A DNA stretch of 64,000 nt from Elephas maximus indicus. Lineage: Eukaryota > Chordata > Mammalia > Proboscidea > Elephantidae. The notes under the pieces are model-generated. The model saw only the letters and a program-made list of their open reading frames with translations. It was not told the DNA's origin and did not search any database. Position 1 is the first letter of the stretch, and the number at the start of each line of letters is the position of its first letter. The stretch covers positions 139,520,001 to 139,584,000 of the forward strand of contig NC_064820.1 of NCBI RefSeq assembly GCF_024166365.1. Reading direction: 5' to 3'. A program made the position numbers and the translations under genes. This document shows positions 23,380 to 35,104 of this stretch, one piece after another.

Positions 23380-23830
23380 CCCGTTCATTCATTCAACAAA
23401 TTTTTATTTGGCACACACCTAGTGTGTGCCAGGAGTCCCTGGATGGTGCAAACGGATAACACACTCAGCTGCTGATGGAAAGGTTGGAGGTCTGAGTCCA
23501 TCCAGGGGTGCCTTGCAATACGTGGAATCAGCCATTGAAAACCCTGTGGAGCACAGGTCTACTCTGACACACATGGGGTCTCCACGACTCAGAGTTGACT
23601 CAACGGCCAACTGGTATTACGTGCATGCCAGGCAAAGTGCCTGTTCTCAGGATGCACAGCTTCTATACAGGGGGACATAAGACACAAATAAGTATAAAAA
23701 CGTCAAGTAGTGATAAGGGCTAGGAGGAAAATAAAGCATATGATGGTGGGGGGTGTGAAGAGCTGAGAAGTTGTTCTGCTATTTTATTCAGGGTGGTCCG
23801 TGGAGACCCTTCTGAAGTGAGAGCTGAGCA
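23380..23830 (-). mobile_element. L2 3' remnant split by a SINE
   Basis: TTCATTCATTCAACAAATTT and TAGTGTGTGCCAGG form the reversed L2 tail. After the SINE (23430-23618) the L2 resumes at CCAGGCAAAGTGCCTGTTCT and continues to GATAAGGGCTAGGAGGAAAA. GTGTGCCAGG and GTGCATGCCAGG at the junctions look like an imperfect target duplication. Confidence 0.6.
23430..23618 (+). mobile_element. AfroSINE copy (older subtype) inside L2
   Basis: GGAGTCCCTGGATGGTGCAA starts it, and GACACACATGGGGTCTCC with CTCAACGGCCAACTGGT ends it. The CACATGGGGT motif marks the older subtype, distinct from the TATAGGGT subtype. Confidence 0.85.
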
Positions 23831-24087
23831 AAAATATGAAGGAAGCAGGGGAGACATCATTGGTCCTTCCATGATGCCTTTGTTGACTATCCCAGTCAGA
23901 AATGCTCTATCCTGTCTTTTAACTCCTATTACAAACTGTTTTACACTCATTATCTGCTTCCATTTTTCCTATTAGAGACTGAAGTCCTTGCGACAGGTTA
24001 CAATTTACTATTCATCCCTTACCATAATAAATGCTTAATCTTTAATACGTATTTACTAGATAATAAAAATGTCCCAGGTTTTTTTTT

Positions 24088-24118
24088 GGGGGGGTGGGGT
24101 GGGGTGTGGAGATAGGGG
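24088..24118 (+). other. G-quadruplex-prone G-rich run
   Basis: Four G tracts (7, 4, 4 and 4 Gs at 24088, 24096, 24101 and 24115) have short loops. The run is on the strand opposite to TNFAIP8 transcription, within the intron. Confidence 0.5.
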
Positions 24119-24289
24119 AGTAGGGAGTAATAAAACACAAGAGACTATAAATAAATTATGTTATTATTAATTAGGGATATCACAAATATTCTTAAAGAAG
24201 AAATGAATATGCCAATGTAAGCATTTGGAAAAAGTTTACTCTAAACATGTCAATTCATAATGAAAAATCCGGTTTAAAAAACAAAAAAC

Positions 24290-24807
24290 ATTTGCCGTGA
24301 AGTTGAACCCAACTCATGGCGATCCCATGTGTGTCAGAACTGTGCTCCATAGGGTTTTTTTTGGCTTAGAACAACACAAATTTATTCTCTTCCAGTTCTG
24401 GAGGTCAGAAATCTAAAATCAAGATGTGAATAGTACTGCATTCCTTCCAGAGGCTTCAGGGGAGAATCCATTGCCTTGCCATTTTTAGCTTCTAAAAGCC
24501 ATTTGCATTCTTTGGCTCATGGCCCCTTCCTCCATCTTCAAAGTGCATCACTCCAACCTTTGGTTCTATCATCACATCTCCTGATACTCACTCTGATCTC
24601 CTGCTTCTTCTTCTTTTTTTAAAATTTATTTATTATGCTTTAGGTGAAAGTTTACAAATCAAGTCACTCTCTCATACAAAAGGTGCTCCATAGGGTTTTT
24701 AATGGCTGATTTTTCAGAAGTAGCTTACTAGGCCTTTCTTTCAAGAAGCCTCTGGGTGGACTCGAATCTCCAAACCTTTTAGTTAGCAACCCAGAGAGGG
24801 CATCAAG
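24290..24807 (-). mobile_element. AfroSINE copy split by a 323-bp insertion
   Basis: The left half (24290-24359) and right half (24683-24807) together form one older-subtype SINE. CATTTGC flanks it at 24289-24295 and 24808-24814. The insertion at 24360-24682 duplicates 18 bp of the SINE exactly. Confidence 0.8.
24360..24682 (-). mobile_element. L1 3' fragment plus adjoining LTR-like sequence inserted as a unit
   Basis: GTGCTCCATAGGGTTTTT occurs exactly at 24342-24359 and 24683-24700 and is a target duplication. In minus orientation the insert is about 75 bp of L1 3' end (TTGATTTGTAAACTTTCACC..), an A-rich tract with GAAGAAGAAG, then about 245 bp of an old LTR-like sequence (forward CAGTTCTGGAGGTCAGAAAT.. 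CATGGCCCCTTCCTCCATCT), then a short A-run. The order fits an L1 3' transduction. Confidence 0.6.
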
Positions 24808-24827
24808 CATTTGCATTGGTCAAGGAC

Positions 24828-25036
24828 AAAAACCAGTGGCCATCATGCTGACCCTGACTAATGGCAACCCCACGTGTGTCAGAGTAGAACTGTGCTCCTT
24901 AGGGTTTTCAATGGCTGAGGTTTTTGAAAGTAGATCACCAGGCCTTGCTTCGGAGGTGCCCCTGAGTGGACTTAAACCTCTAAGTTTTCAGTCAGCAGCC
25001 CGGTATCTTAACTGTTCACACCACCCAGGGACAAAG
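24828..25036 (-). mobile_element. AfroSINE copy (older subtype)
   Basis: The reversed layout runs from ACCAGTGGCCATCATGCTGA through GTAGATCACCAGGCCTTGC to CACACCACCCAGGGACA. It lies about 20 bp from the preceding split SINE. Confidence 0.85.
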
Positions 25037-26004
25037 ATAGGCATCCCAAAATCATCTCTTGATGACACCTGGAAATGGTAAAAATTACTGAATAACCAAC
25101 CCACATGTTGCAGAGACAGTAAGATAATTCTGCTTTTAGGATAAATATTGTTTTCTTAAGATAAAAAAAAAAGTCCATTTCTTCTTTAGAATTAATCCAT
25201 GAGAAACTGAACATTTAAAAAGGCATAAAATCTATCTTTCTTCTTTAGTTTATTAAGAAACCAAAAGTTGAAGATTAAGTTAGGATATAATGTAATATAT
25301 AAAGTTTTATATTTTTCCTTCATTGAAATTGGCTAATTTACAGTTATATTTAGAGTAATTAAAATAATAAAGCCAAAAAAAAAAAAAAGCCATAAAGGTA
25401 AATAGTTTTGCTAAAATAATTATAATCCTTCGATGTTGATGGCATGTATTTGGTATGTTAAAGTCATTTTTCAGTTAAAGAAAATAACTAAAAAGACCAT
25501 TATAGTTGTTCTCCTGCAAGACTTGAAAAACATTTCCCTAAATACATTAACACGCTGTCTTGGAGACGGATTACTTCCCTAATGGCTGGTATCTGGATAA
25601 AATAAACTCTGGCGAAAAACATAACATAACCGATCAGTTTTATGACTAGCTGCCAAATAACAAATCACTTCTCTAAAATAGCCTGGCAGCCCCTACTTTT
25701 TGCAGCTTTGTCTTTTTACCTAGTCATTCACTGCTCCAGAATCAAGGCCACCATTCCACCTCTCACAACTTCTACCACCAGTTGGGCTGTTGGAGATGCA
25801 AGAGGCCTCAGAGACCACAGGTGGAAACGGAGGCCCACGGGTTAAGACAGCGTCACAATCTGACACAATACCCATTAACTTGTGCTCCATCGCTCCTCCG
25901 TGGAAAGGTGCTTATGCTGGGAATATCAAAGGCAGTACATAGAAATTACTCCATTTAAATCAGAGTTTACAAAGTTTTGGCTGGTAATATGTTTTGGTTG
26001 GGCC
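25037..26004. other. Intron, AT-rich, no recognised feature
   Basis: A-runs lie at about 25163 and 25376. Nothing else can be supported. Confidence 0.4.
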
Positions 26005-26168
26005 CCTATAATACTTTTTTAAAATTGAGATACAATTCATATAACATAAAATTCACCACTGTAACTATTTTAAATGTGTACAGTTTGACGGTTTTTAGTA
26101 TTTTTACAATGTTGTGCAACCATCATCACTAATTCCAGAACATTTCCATTACCCCGAAAATGGGCCCC
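26005..26168 (-). mobile_element. Ancient L1 (L1M-type) 3' fragment
   Basis: Forward sequence AAATTGAGATACAATTCATA, ACATAAAATTCACC and TTGTGCAACCATCATCAC is the familiar reversed end of old mammalian L1M elements. Confidence 0.6.
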
Positions 26169-26445
26169 TGTAGTGTTTTAAATTTTTTGCTAATTAGTAG
26201 AAAACACATAAATCTGGGAACTTTGACTTGAAAATTCAGATTTCCAGCTTCTCAGGAAAAATTTGACCTCTGGTAACACTTAAGGGCCTGGGGCAGATCC
26301 TCTCCAATATACCACTGGGCCATTCCCATATTTGGTAATTTCCTGGCCCGGTTTAAAGGACCAGGGGCATCAAATCTTTCTGAATCTTTCCACCCTAGAA
26401 TCTTTGCTGAAATCTCTCTTTTCACCTGAAAAGCCATCTTGCATC

Positions 26446-26680
26446 TGTTGTTAGCTGCCGCAGAACTGGCCCCCAACTCGTGGCAACCACATCCCCAATG
26501 CTGCCCAGTCCTGCACCATCGTCATGACCAGTTGCAGAGTAGACTGTTGTGATACATGGAGTTTTCGCTGGCTGATTTTCCAAGTAGATGGACAGGTCTT
26601 TCTTCCTAGTTTGTCAGGAATCAAACCCCATCTCCCAGACAGAAGGCAAGAATTATACCACTGAACCACTGCCTTTATCC
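26446..26680 (-). mobile_element. tRNA-Gly-headed SINE with RTE-derived body
   Basis: On the minus strand the A box is TGGTTCAGTGG and the B box GGTTTGATTCC. The body has ACTAGGAAGAAAGACCTGTC and GAAAATCAGCCAGCG. The 3' part has GATGGTGCAGGACTGGGCAG and GCAGCTAACAACAG, as in the RTE 3' end. The body is shorter than in the copies at 21108 and 52468. Confidence 0.7.
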
Positions 26681-26727
26681 TGTATCTAGCTGAGCAATAT
26701 CCTAAACCCCTATCCTTTTGAATACAG

Positions 26728-26960
26728 GCAGTTCCCGGATTATGAATGAGCTCTGTTCCTAGATCTGTCTTTAAGTAGAAGTTGTACGTTAAATCCGAAC
26801 AGTTAGGTACGGTTTGTACCTAACGTCAGTTAGTCAAATGTTTGCCTTAGTATATTGTATACGGTGTACCTTTCTGTGCATAAAAAACACATTAAAGAAA
26901 TGCTTTCAGACACATTACAATATCTTTAACACAATAATACAGAAATAATGTTTTGATGCA
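26728..26960 (+). mobile_element. Possible old DNA-transposon fragment
   Basis: CAGGCAGTTCCCGGATTATG, AGCTCTGTTCCTAGATCTGT, AAGTAGAAGTTGTACGTTAA and GTACCTAACG resemble a Tigger/MER-like terminal region known from other mammals. No partner inverted repeat was found within 400 bp. The assignment is tentative. Confidence 0.35.
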
Positions 26961-29900
26961 CTTTGCAAAGTTGTACTTTGTTATTACAAACCATCGTATG
27001 TACTTTCTCCACAGTTGAAGAGATACCTATAGGGCAAACATTACCCAAAATACTCAGAAGATTCCGTTCTGTAAAATCTTTGAGACCAATCAGATACTTT
27101 ATTGTAGACTCTGAACTAAAAAATCTACTTACACCTAGTCAGATTCTTGTCTTATATCTGTCTTGGTATCTCTGCTGAGGAAAGTTTTGAAGTGATCTTA
27201 AAAAAATTCCAAACCAGCTTCTCCATGTGCTGAGACATGTCTTGGTAGATGAAGTGCCCAATATGGTGAAAGATAAAGGGATGAATCCCTTTGCTCTATT
27301 TTGGAGTATTATAAGAGCATTGAATATAGCTACTATTGAGAAGACATTGTTGGTATGTTAAGTAAGGGCAATCCTATTTAGTGTGGTTTTTGTTTTAAAG
27401 GGAAGGAAGTATGTCTAACAGGCTGAGAAGGAAAAGTACAATTTCAAGATATGTATTTCTGGAGGGGACCAGGTGCCATGCATGCCCGAGAAGAATCAAT
27501 TCACACTTTGTAGAGAGGCGTAGGACATAGATCTCCATAAACAAGCAAAAGCCTTGTTAACCAATACATAACATTTAAAAATATATTAGGATACAATTTA
27601 TAATGGTCAATTTGTACTTTTATGGCATCTGGGTTAATTTTCCAAAAGATTGGAAGCCATATAGTATCTGCAAACACACACACAAACACTTAGAGCATAT
27701 TTAATGCTCATGTTACAATACCAGCAATGTTATTTTACCAGCTCAGATGATTAGCAAAGTTTAAAGTCCTCTCTTTGCTCTCTGTTGATCATATCTAGCA
27801 GTTAGTGATACTCAGTTCTTGATAAATATCAGAACTTTTTCTTTTTTTAGCCTTTTCCTTGATATAAATCTTTCTATATATATTTATACGCTTTACTGGT
27901 TTTAGGTCTCCAGGGAACCCAGCCTAAGACACCTTGGCAACTTCTATTTCTTTGTCATTTACCTATGTAATAATTCACAAAACTACCACCAAACTCACAG
28001 CTTTCACTGGCTAAATAACAGAACTTTTAATTAAAACATTGTTTCTATGGAGAAAGACAACCTACTTTATTGAAATGGTGCTCTTGATATGATTTCTAAT
28101 AGTCTCATTGCTGCAAAAAGCAGAAAATATACTGAATTTATCTCCAAAATATAAGACAATGTATATTATAGAAAGTATGCTGTATAGGGGAAAAATGAAA
28201 GAAGTCTTTTGAATGTATGACTTGAATGATTTTCTAAATCTGAAAATTAAATCTACCCCAACTGAACAGTTTCCCCCTTAAACTAGTCTCCTGTTAATTC
28301 TTCAATCTGTGCCATTCAGTTTACCCTGCTTTGGAAAGGGCAGTTCATGGATTTGCTGAAAAGAAGGGCTTTTCTCTCACGTTTTTAGCATCCATCTTTA
28401 ATGTCATTTGTTGATCTTGGAATGAAGGAAACAGATGCTACTGTTGGACATGAAATGTGGTCTCAGACAGTATTTTTAAGCTGTCATCTGTACAGTTAGT
28501 CTTTATATAGCAAAGGACAAGTAATTCTCTGTACCTTTATTTCCCTGAAACATACAAATACACAAATGCCAGAACTCTAACCACATTCCAATGGAGGACA
28601 TATTCTATAACAAATACCCAAAATGAATTCTGCCACATCTTCCCTGTTGGTGAATCAAAATAAATTTTTTTCTTCACTATATTCTACAGAATAAAATAAA
28701 TCCATATACCATACTGTCTTCACCAAAATTTAGAAACCATATTTAAACAAATTTTTAGGGACCTTACCTAATGTCAAGGGGAATTTAATTTTGGCATACC
28801 AAGTGTTTACCATCGATGAGTAGACTATATTTATTTCATTAAATTGCTGCTGTCACAAAATAGAGGCAAGAAAGGAAGCTACAGAATGCCTGGATAAAGA
28901 TTCCAGATTCCAAATGTAGGTTATGTTAATCTCCGGTTCTCCAAGGTTTTAATGGCATCTTTATAAAAGCATCCAGGGGCCAGGGACTGAGTCATCTTCT
29001 CTTGAGCCAATTTATGGCTTACTGAATTCTTATAGAGAGAGAGAATCTGAAACATGTTTATACATTTTTAAGTCTGGGACTAACTGAGGCTGGTGTTGGG
29101 TCAACAGAGGCCTCCAAATAACAGGTATTCCTTTGCCTCTGGACTCAAGCATACAAAGGGCCACAGTCTTGGGCTCTTCTGGTCTTAGAGGCAAGACTTT
29201 CTTTCCAGACATAATTCAGGTCATTGTGACCAACAGCCTGTCTTTATCAACCATTATTTGATAGAACTTCAGGGCATGTATGTATGTGATTAAGGAGAGT
29301 TGATGCTTTCTCTAATTGCTGTCAAAGTTGGTCTGACAAAGTCCGTTTGTCACCTTCTAGGTATAAACTAACCAATGAAAGCTAGGTTTCTAGTTGTTTT
29401 AAGAACATTAAACGATTAAACGGCATTCAAAGGCATCCTTTGTGTAGCCCGAAGAGCTTTGTGTTTGGATTTACCCACTGTTACTCTGTCCCCTAGTCAA
29501 GTAATACCTTTCTCTTCTCCAATCTTTCTCCTAAAAATTGCTTTCTGTTTTAAACTAGACTTAACTAGTGATAAGCTTCTCTAGGCTGATTCATGCCCCA
29601 GTGGCTGGAACCCATGAAGAACTCCATAAATGTACAATTCCACGGAACTGAAATGAAGAGATGCTTTTGTGGCAAAACAAAAAACTAATAAAAAAAAAAA
29701 AAAGGAAAGAAAAAACAGGCATTTCAAACACAAGTATCCCTAGAATACTCCCTTTTTCATTGCTGCCACTAGATGTATCAGAAGGTTTTCAACAATAAAG
29801 CACATCTCACTCAAATGTGAAGGACAACTCACTTCAGTTTCTACTACACTTTGACAGAGTGGGAAGTTATCCTTGTCATAGCTCTCTCTGGCCTAGACAT

Positions 29901-30466
29901 TCTTGCGCTGGTTTAAGACTTTTCCAGGGGTCTGTCTGCTCCAAGCAGCCTGGCTGCTGTGATTTAAAACACAGGCTAGGAGGACTGAGTATCATACACA
30001 GGGCCCTAAAGGGAACTGGCAAAAAGATCCTACCAAGCCTTCCCAAATGCTGCCCCATATGCATAGTACATCATGAATGTCCAGTGTGGTTTTAGCTGAC
30101 TGCAGGCATCATGGATAGTACAACTACTTACTCACCGAAAAACTAGACAGTGAGGCCAGAAGCTTAATAAGTATCAATGTTTGGATGCTCCATGAATCTC
30201 ACGAAAACCACAAAGGTTTTAATTCTGCAAAAACACTTTATCCTCTGGACTGTGGTTTTTCCTTACACTTCATCAGTTATCAAACAGTTACTGTTTGCAA
30301 AACTAGGGGAAATTAACAGTATAGAGCAGGAAATCACTTTATTCAATGAAAGCTTGGCTTATGTAAATAGCTCCCCGTTTTCTCCCTGAAAATGTGATAT
30401 TAGAGCAGGTATACGGAATTTGAAAGCACTGGATCCCTATATTCTCAAAAGGCCAGATTTTCACGC
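26961..30466. other. Longest repeat-poor intron block (3.5 kb)
   Basis: No SINE, LINE or LTR is recognised across 3.5 kb, which is unusual beside the dense repeats on both sides. It could hold conserved regulatory sequence, which needs a cross-species alignment to see. An A-run lies at 29691. Confidence 0.4.
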
Positions 30467-30705
30467 TATAGGGTTGCTTGGAAACCGTGGTGGCGTAGTG
30501 GTTAAGTGCTACAGCTGCTAACCAAAGGGTCGGCAGTTCGAATCCACCAGGCGCTCCTTGGAAACTCTGTGGGGCAGTTCAACTCTGTCCTATAGGGTCG
30601 CTATGAGTTGGAATTGACTCGACGGCACTGGGTTTGGTTTGTTTTTTGGTATAGGGTTGCTATGAGTTGGAACTGACTCAACGGTAATGGATTATTATTA
30701 TTATT
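30467..30705 (+). mobile_element. Older SINE 3' remnant used as an insertion target
   Basis: CTATAGGGTTGC at 30466 is resumed after the inner SINE at 30650 as TATAGGGTTGCTATGAGTTG and GACTCAACGGTAATGG. It is the 3' end of another PSINE copy. Confidence 0.8.
30479..30649 (+). mobile_element. Young PSINE copy nested in another SINE
   Basis: It starts GGAAACCGTGGTGGCGTAGT and ends GACGGCACTGGGTTTGG plus a T/G tail. TATAGGGTTGCT flanks it exactly (30467-30478 and 30650-30661). It is close to consensus, including GGTCGGCAGTTCGAATCC (B box). Confidence 0.92.
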
Positions 30706-30964
30706 TTTTTGGTTTAATCTGAAGCATAGTAGGAGCCACCCTGCCCTGCGTCATCATATAAAGGGAGGAGGAGAAATGACAGGGGCATTTCAGAACCTCA
30801 GCCACTTTTGCCAAGTACAGTAATCATAATCCCTTACTTTATAAATTTATGGCAAATGTAATCTGGTTGGGTCCCTAGAGATGTTCCCCAAAATTATTAG
30901 TGACTTTATCCTAACAAAAATATTTGTATACATTTCATATTTTAAATCATCATTCCCTGGCAGA

Positions 30965-31185
30965 TTTTTCTTTTTCTTTAAATTTTTATTGTGCTCTAAG
31001 TGAAAATTTAGAAATCAAGGCAGTCTCTCATATAAAAATTCATACACACCTTGCTATGTAGTCCTAGTTGCTCTCCTCCTAATGAGACAGCACACTCCTC
31101 CCCTCCTCCCTCTATTTCCATGTCCATTCAGCCAGCTTCTGTTCCCCTCTGCCTTGGCACATTTCTTATTAGAAAAACAAATACA
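30965..31185 (-). mobile_element. L1 3'-end fragment
   Basis: AAATTTTTATTGTGCTCTAA, ATCAAGGCAGTCTCTCATAT and ACACCTTGCTATGTAGTCC match the L1 3' end seen in shorter form at 24610-24682. It is in reverse orientation. Confidence 0.6.
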
Positions 31186-31189
31186 AGCT

Positions 31190-33414
31190 GAGGGCCAGAC
31201 ACTTGCAGAGAGTGCAAAGATTCAGAAAGCTAAACACTTTTTGTGTGTGTTACAGACACTTCTCGTCTAATAAACGGTGTCTAATTTAGCATTTCTACAA
31301 AATGTGGTGTCAAGACTTTTTAAATACTTAAGACAAAAATGTTGCTTAGAAGAGACGCAAGAAAAAAGGAAAGTTTTTTTTTTTTTGGATGAAGGGATGG
31401 GTAATTACATTATTTGGGGAGACAACAAGAAAAAAAAATACCGAGTTATTGTTAAAAGTCCTGAAACAGTAGCTGTAGGCAACAAGATGCCAAAAAACCT
31501 TTTGTTGTCTATGAAAATAGTACAATTTTCCCTGAGTTCCTAAAGATCTACCTGACTAAAGAAATCAAGGAATCACTAGATTAATTGGAAAGTAACTTTT
31601 GGGGGAAAAATGCTACTTCAAGTGAGCCTTAGATTCAAGAGACAAGTCATACATCCTATACAGCTGCCAGGCGCAGTCTCACTACTTTCTAGCTTAAGCT
31701 GCTTCATAGGAAGGTGAAGATTATTTCACTATTACTCACTTCAGGATGGTGATGATTTTGAAGGAGACGAGGAGATAATACTGACTCTTGCCAATTCTCA
31801 TGTCTGTTCAAATAATCTCTTATTTCATTAAAACGAAGCAAAACAAAACCAACACCGTAAAATAAGTTTCAATCTGTAGAAAAGAAAACATCAGGTAAAG
31901 AAACTGCCTGGAAAAAATGAGAAAGCAAAGTGGCTGGCTTTGAACTCTGACACTTTATCAGGCATGTTGAAGTGAATGACAAAGATCTATTTTATCCAGA
32001 AATCCCCCATTTTATTTTTAAGCCTGGAAACTGGTTAGTCATATCTACACTGAATGCTTCCTGTCCAGGGGCATGCTGATGGCAACAAACTGCCAAGTTT
32101 AGTAGCTGCCTACATTTAGTCAATTGAGTCATTCATGCAATAGAAAAAACAGCATCCAATATATATAAAAAAAAAAAAAAAATCTGCCTAACCGAAGCTT
32201 TAAAGATATATAATGAAAGCAGGTTTGATTATTTCAACAGTATTAGGATAAAAAGAAAAAAAAACGAGAGCGAGAGAGAGAAAGCAACAGGCAATATTAC
32301 TGTTTAAGAGTCTACTTTACTGGTAGTTTTTGTGATGTCCTAGCACCATTACCAAATATAACAGTCCCCCCTCAATTCCTACCCTCTGTGATTAAATAGC
32401 CCACTTGGCACTCCATATCTTCATTCGTTCCAAAAATGTCCGAAGACTCAAGGAACTCAAGGAACCAAACAACAACAACAAAATCAATTTATTACTTCTT
32501 TCTCTTATTTTGGTCCAATTACATTTTAAAGGAAGGTAAACTTAATCAACTAGTGTATTCACCATAATCTTACATAAGAACTAGTCTTTGGGAAAGAAAG
32601 GAAAATAATTAAGGATGGCAAAAATGACCCTTTACCCAGCAACCCTGAGGGCCATGGCGGGCTTCAGCTAGGCTGCCTCTCCCAACAGCAATTATAATTT
32701 ACCGTATTAACCCTTATACATGTTGAAACAGGCCAGCTAAAGGTCTGCTGCTGAGAAACACAACAAAAACTTCCCCTCTTCCCGGCCCTTAACCAGCTGC
32801 ACAGAGGGGGCAATCCCAAAGCATGCTGGCATCCATGGCAAAGATGTGAATGTCAAGGAATCACTCCTGTACTTCTTAGGGTTATCAGTCTGATTATCAA
32901 GTCAGAGCTATGGTCGAGTAAGCCAAATAATTTAATACTAGTTCTATTCATAAAAACCCTCTGCCTGAAATTCTTCAGCGAGCCTGCTTACTATCAGACC
33001 TGTTCATGAGTGAAACTCTCAGAAGTTAAGTACAGTGTTACTGGGAGGGAGGAATGGCTCTCCTTTAGCCTCTCACCAAAATTTTACTGGCCTTTCATAA
33101 AATGGATGGCACAATACACTAACAACTTTCTAATTCATCACCTGCTGCTTGCAAACTCTTTGAGGAAATCATTTTCATAACCCAGTAAGAAAGCTGGTAG
33201 AAGCCCATGCCAACACAACACGGCCCTTGCTCTTTGACAGCCTCTGCTTTTGCAGTTGGAAAAGCAGCAGCATTCCTCAATGGCATGTCCTTGTTTATGA
33301 GTCCCTGCATTCATGCTGCTTGAGAAGAGCTTGAGTGCTTCTGAGGCCTCCAAAAGTCACCATTTTATTGGCTACAAGTCTATACAGTACTTTGGAGACC
33401 AGCACCCTATCATA
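31190..33414. other. Repeat-poor intron block
   Basis: Only simple runs (A-run at 32168, purine-rich GAGAGCGAGAGAGAGAAAG at about 32264) are evident. I can recognise no gene or element. Confidence 0.4.
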
Positions 33415-33613
33415 AAAACCAACTGCCCTTTTGAGTTGATTTGAGACTCATGCTGACCCCATGTGTGTCAGAGTAGAACTGTGCTCCACAGGGTTTTTAA
33501 TGGCTAATTTTTCAGATGTAGATCACCAGGCCCTTCTTCTGAAGTGCCTCTTGGTAGACTGGAACCTCCAACCTTTTGTTTAGCAGCTGAGCCTTTATAC
33601 TACCCAAGGACTC
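33415..33613 (-). mobile_element. AfroSINE copy (older subtype)
   Basis: It runs from TTTTGAGTTGATTTGAGACT through CCCCATGTGTGTCAGAGTAG to ATACTACCCAAGGACTC. Confidence 0.85.
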
Positions 33614-33689
33614 TGCATCTATTGTACTTCCTGTTAATCGCAAAACCAAACAAAATTAATTGACAAGTCTTCTTACCCCAGTCACATGC

Positions 33690-34030
33690 TCTCTTGCCCA
33701 CCTATACTGCTGCTCACTTCTCTAGTTTTGCACAAATTATTTATTTTTTTCATTTTAGAGTTATTTCCTCACTCCTCCCTTCCTCTCTCTCCACATTCTT
33801 ACTTCTTCCTTTCAAGGCCCTGCCTCAGGCCTGGATCCCACCAAGTGGTACCCCACCTCCTCCCACTCCTCATCCCTCCCACCCACTATTTCTTCCTCAT
33901 TGTTCCCTTGGAATCTGCCATATGACCCCTCCCTCAAACTCAGTTCTTTTTCAACAGGTGCTCTTGCCCCTAAATTCTACATCCTTGAAATATCTCCTGA
34001 CAGACTCCTTTATTTCTTTTCTCCCTGAAA
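33690..34030 (+). mobile_element. Pyrimidine-rich segment, possibly L2-derived
   Basis: CTACATCCTTGAAATATCTC near 33980 and the long C/T-rich run recall the L2 coding/3' region upstream of the clearer fragment at 35105. An open frame of 118 codons here is proline- and serine-rich and low in complexity, so I do not call a gene. Confidence 0.35.
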
Positions 34031-35104
34031 AACTTGAATCCAATGTTTAGAACTGTGATTTTGGGTGGGGTGAATTACAAACGTGCATTTTCATTCTAGC
34101 TATTTCATAACTGATTCATTCAATTCTAATTTTAACCCTTGTGAAAGGTGAAAATGATTTTTTTAAATTATTTCACAATAAAGAGAATGTAGCCAGTGTG
34201 CCAATATTCTACTTTTACCAAATAACTTTAGAGAAGGAAAAAGTTCTTTGGGCCAAGCCTACCCCTCCCTGCTTCTTTACTGAACAAGAAAGGATGACTT
34301 CTTAATTGGGTGACTATCACAGGGAGCATTCCGTCTTTGGGTGAGATTGTAAATCTATTTATACAGCACCTCCTGAGGGAAGCAGTCTGGGCATTGGAGC
34401 TTTAAACAAACATTACCTCAGTGGTTCTCACAAGGGACAAGCCATCCTGCATATTTTCACTAGTGTGACAACTGCTTTACCACTTCAGGAGAAATTAAAA
34501 TTTCTCAGAATGGTTCAGCTTGTTAGTGTGGCCCAAATCTTACTTAATATGTATAACAGTAAAGCCCTAAGAGTTCTAAATTATGTGCCAGGTCTAGGGT
34601 ACCCTTGACAGAAGCCGCAGTAACTTCCAAAATATATACTCATGTCACAGAAAGACAAGACAGGGAGGAGAGTTAAGGAGAAAGGGAAGGAAGGTTCTCC
34701 AATTCTCAGGGTGGCCAAAGCTTTTTCCAAGATGAAGAGCTGGGTTAAATTTTCTACCTATATTCAGTTGCCACCCCCACCCCCTCCAGCCATGGGCAGT
34801 GGTTATTTTGTAGGATGCCACAGGGAGAGGCCTCTAGGCATACTATTCTAAACAGCAGTTGGAGGTAATGGGGGTGGAGCTCAGGAAAGGAATCTTTGGG
34901 CAAATTGAGCCAATTCCTGGGGCAGTCCTCCTGGGCCCCACAAGGCTTCTCTCATTCCCTCAGTTGCCCACAAAATACTGACAGAATACCTATGATATGT
35001 TCCCATCCCAAAGCAGATTAGCGCTTCAAACCCAGGCTTCTGGCCTTAGCTGAGGCCCAAAGAGAAGACGGCAAAGCAGTCTTCTTCAGTACCTCTCTTT
35101 AGAG

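Noticed and set aside
32264..32285. Purine-rich GAGAGA tract as a regulatory element
   Set aside because: It is a short simple repeat with no supporting context.
33694..34050. 118-codon frame
   Set aside because: It is a low-complexity C/T-rich translation, probably repeat-derived.
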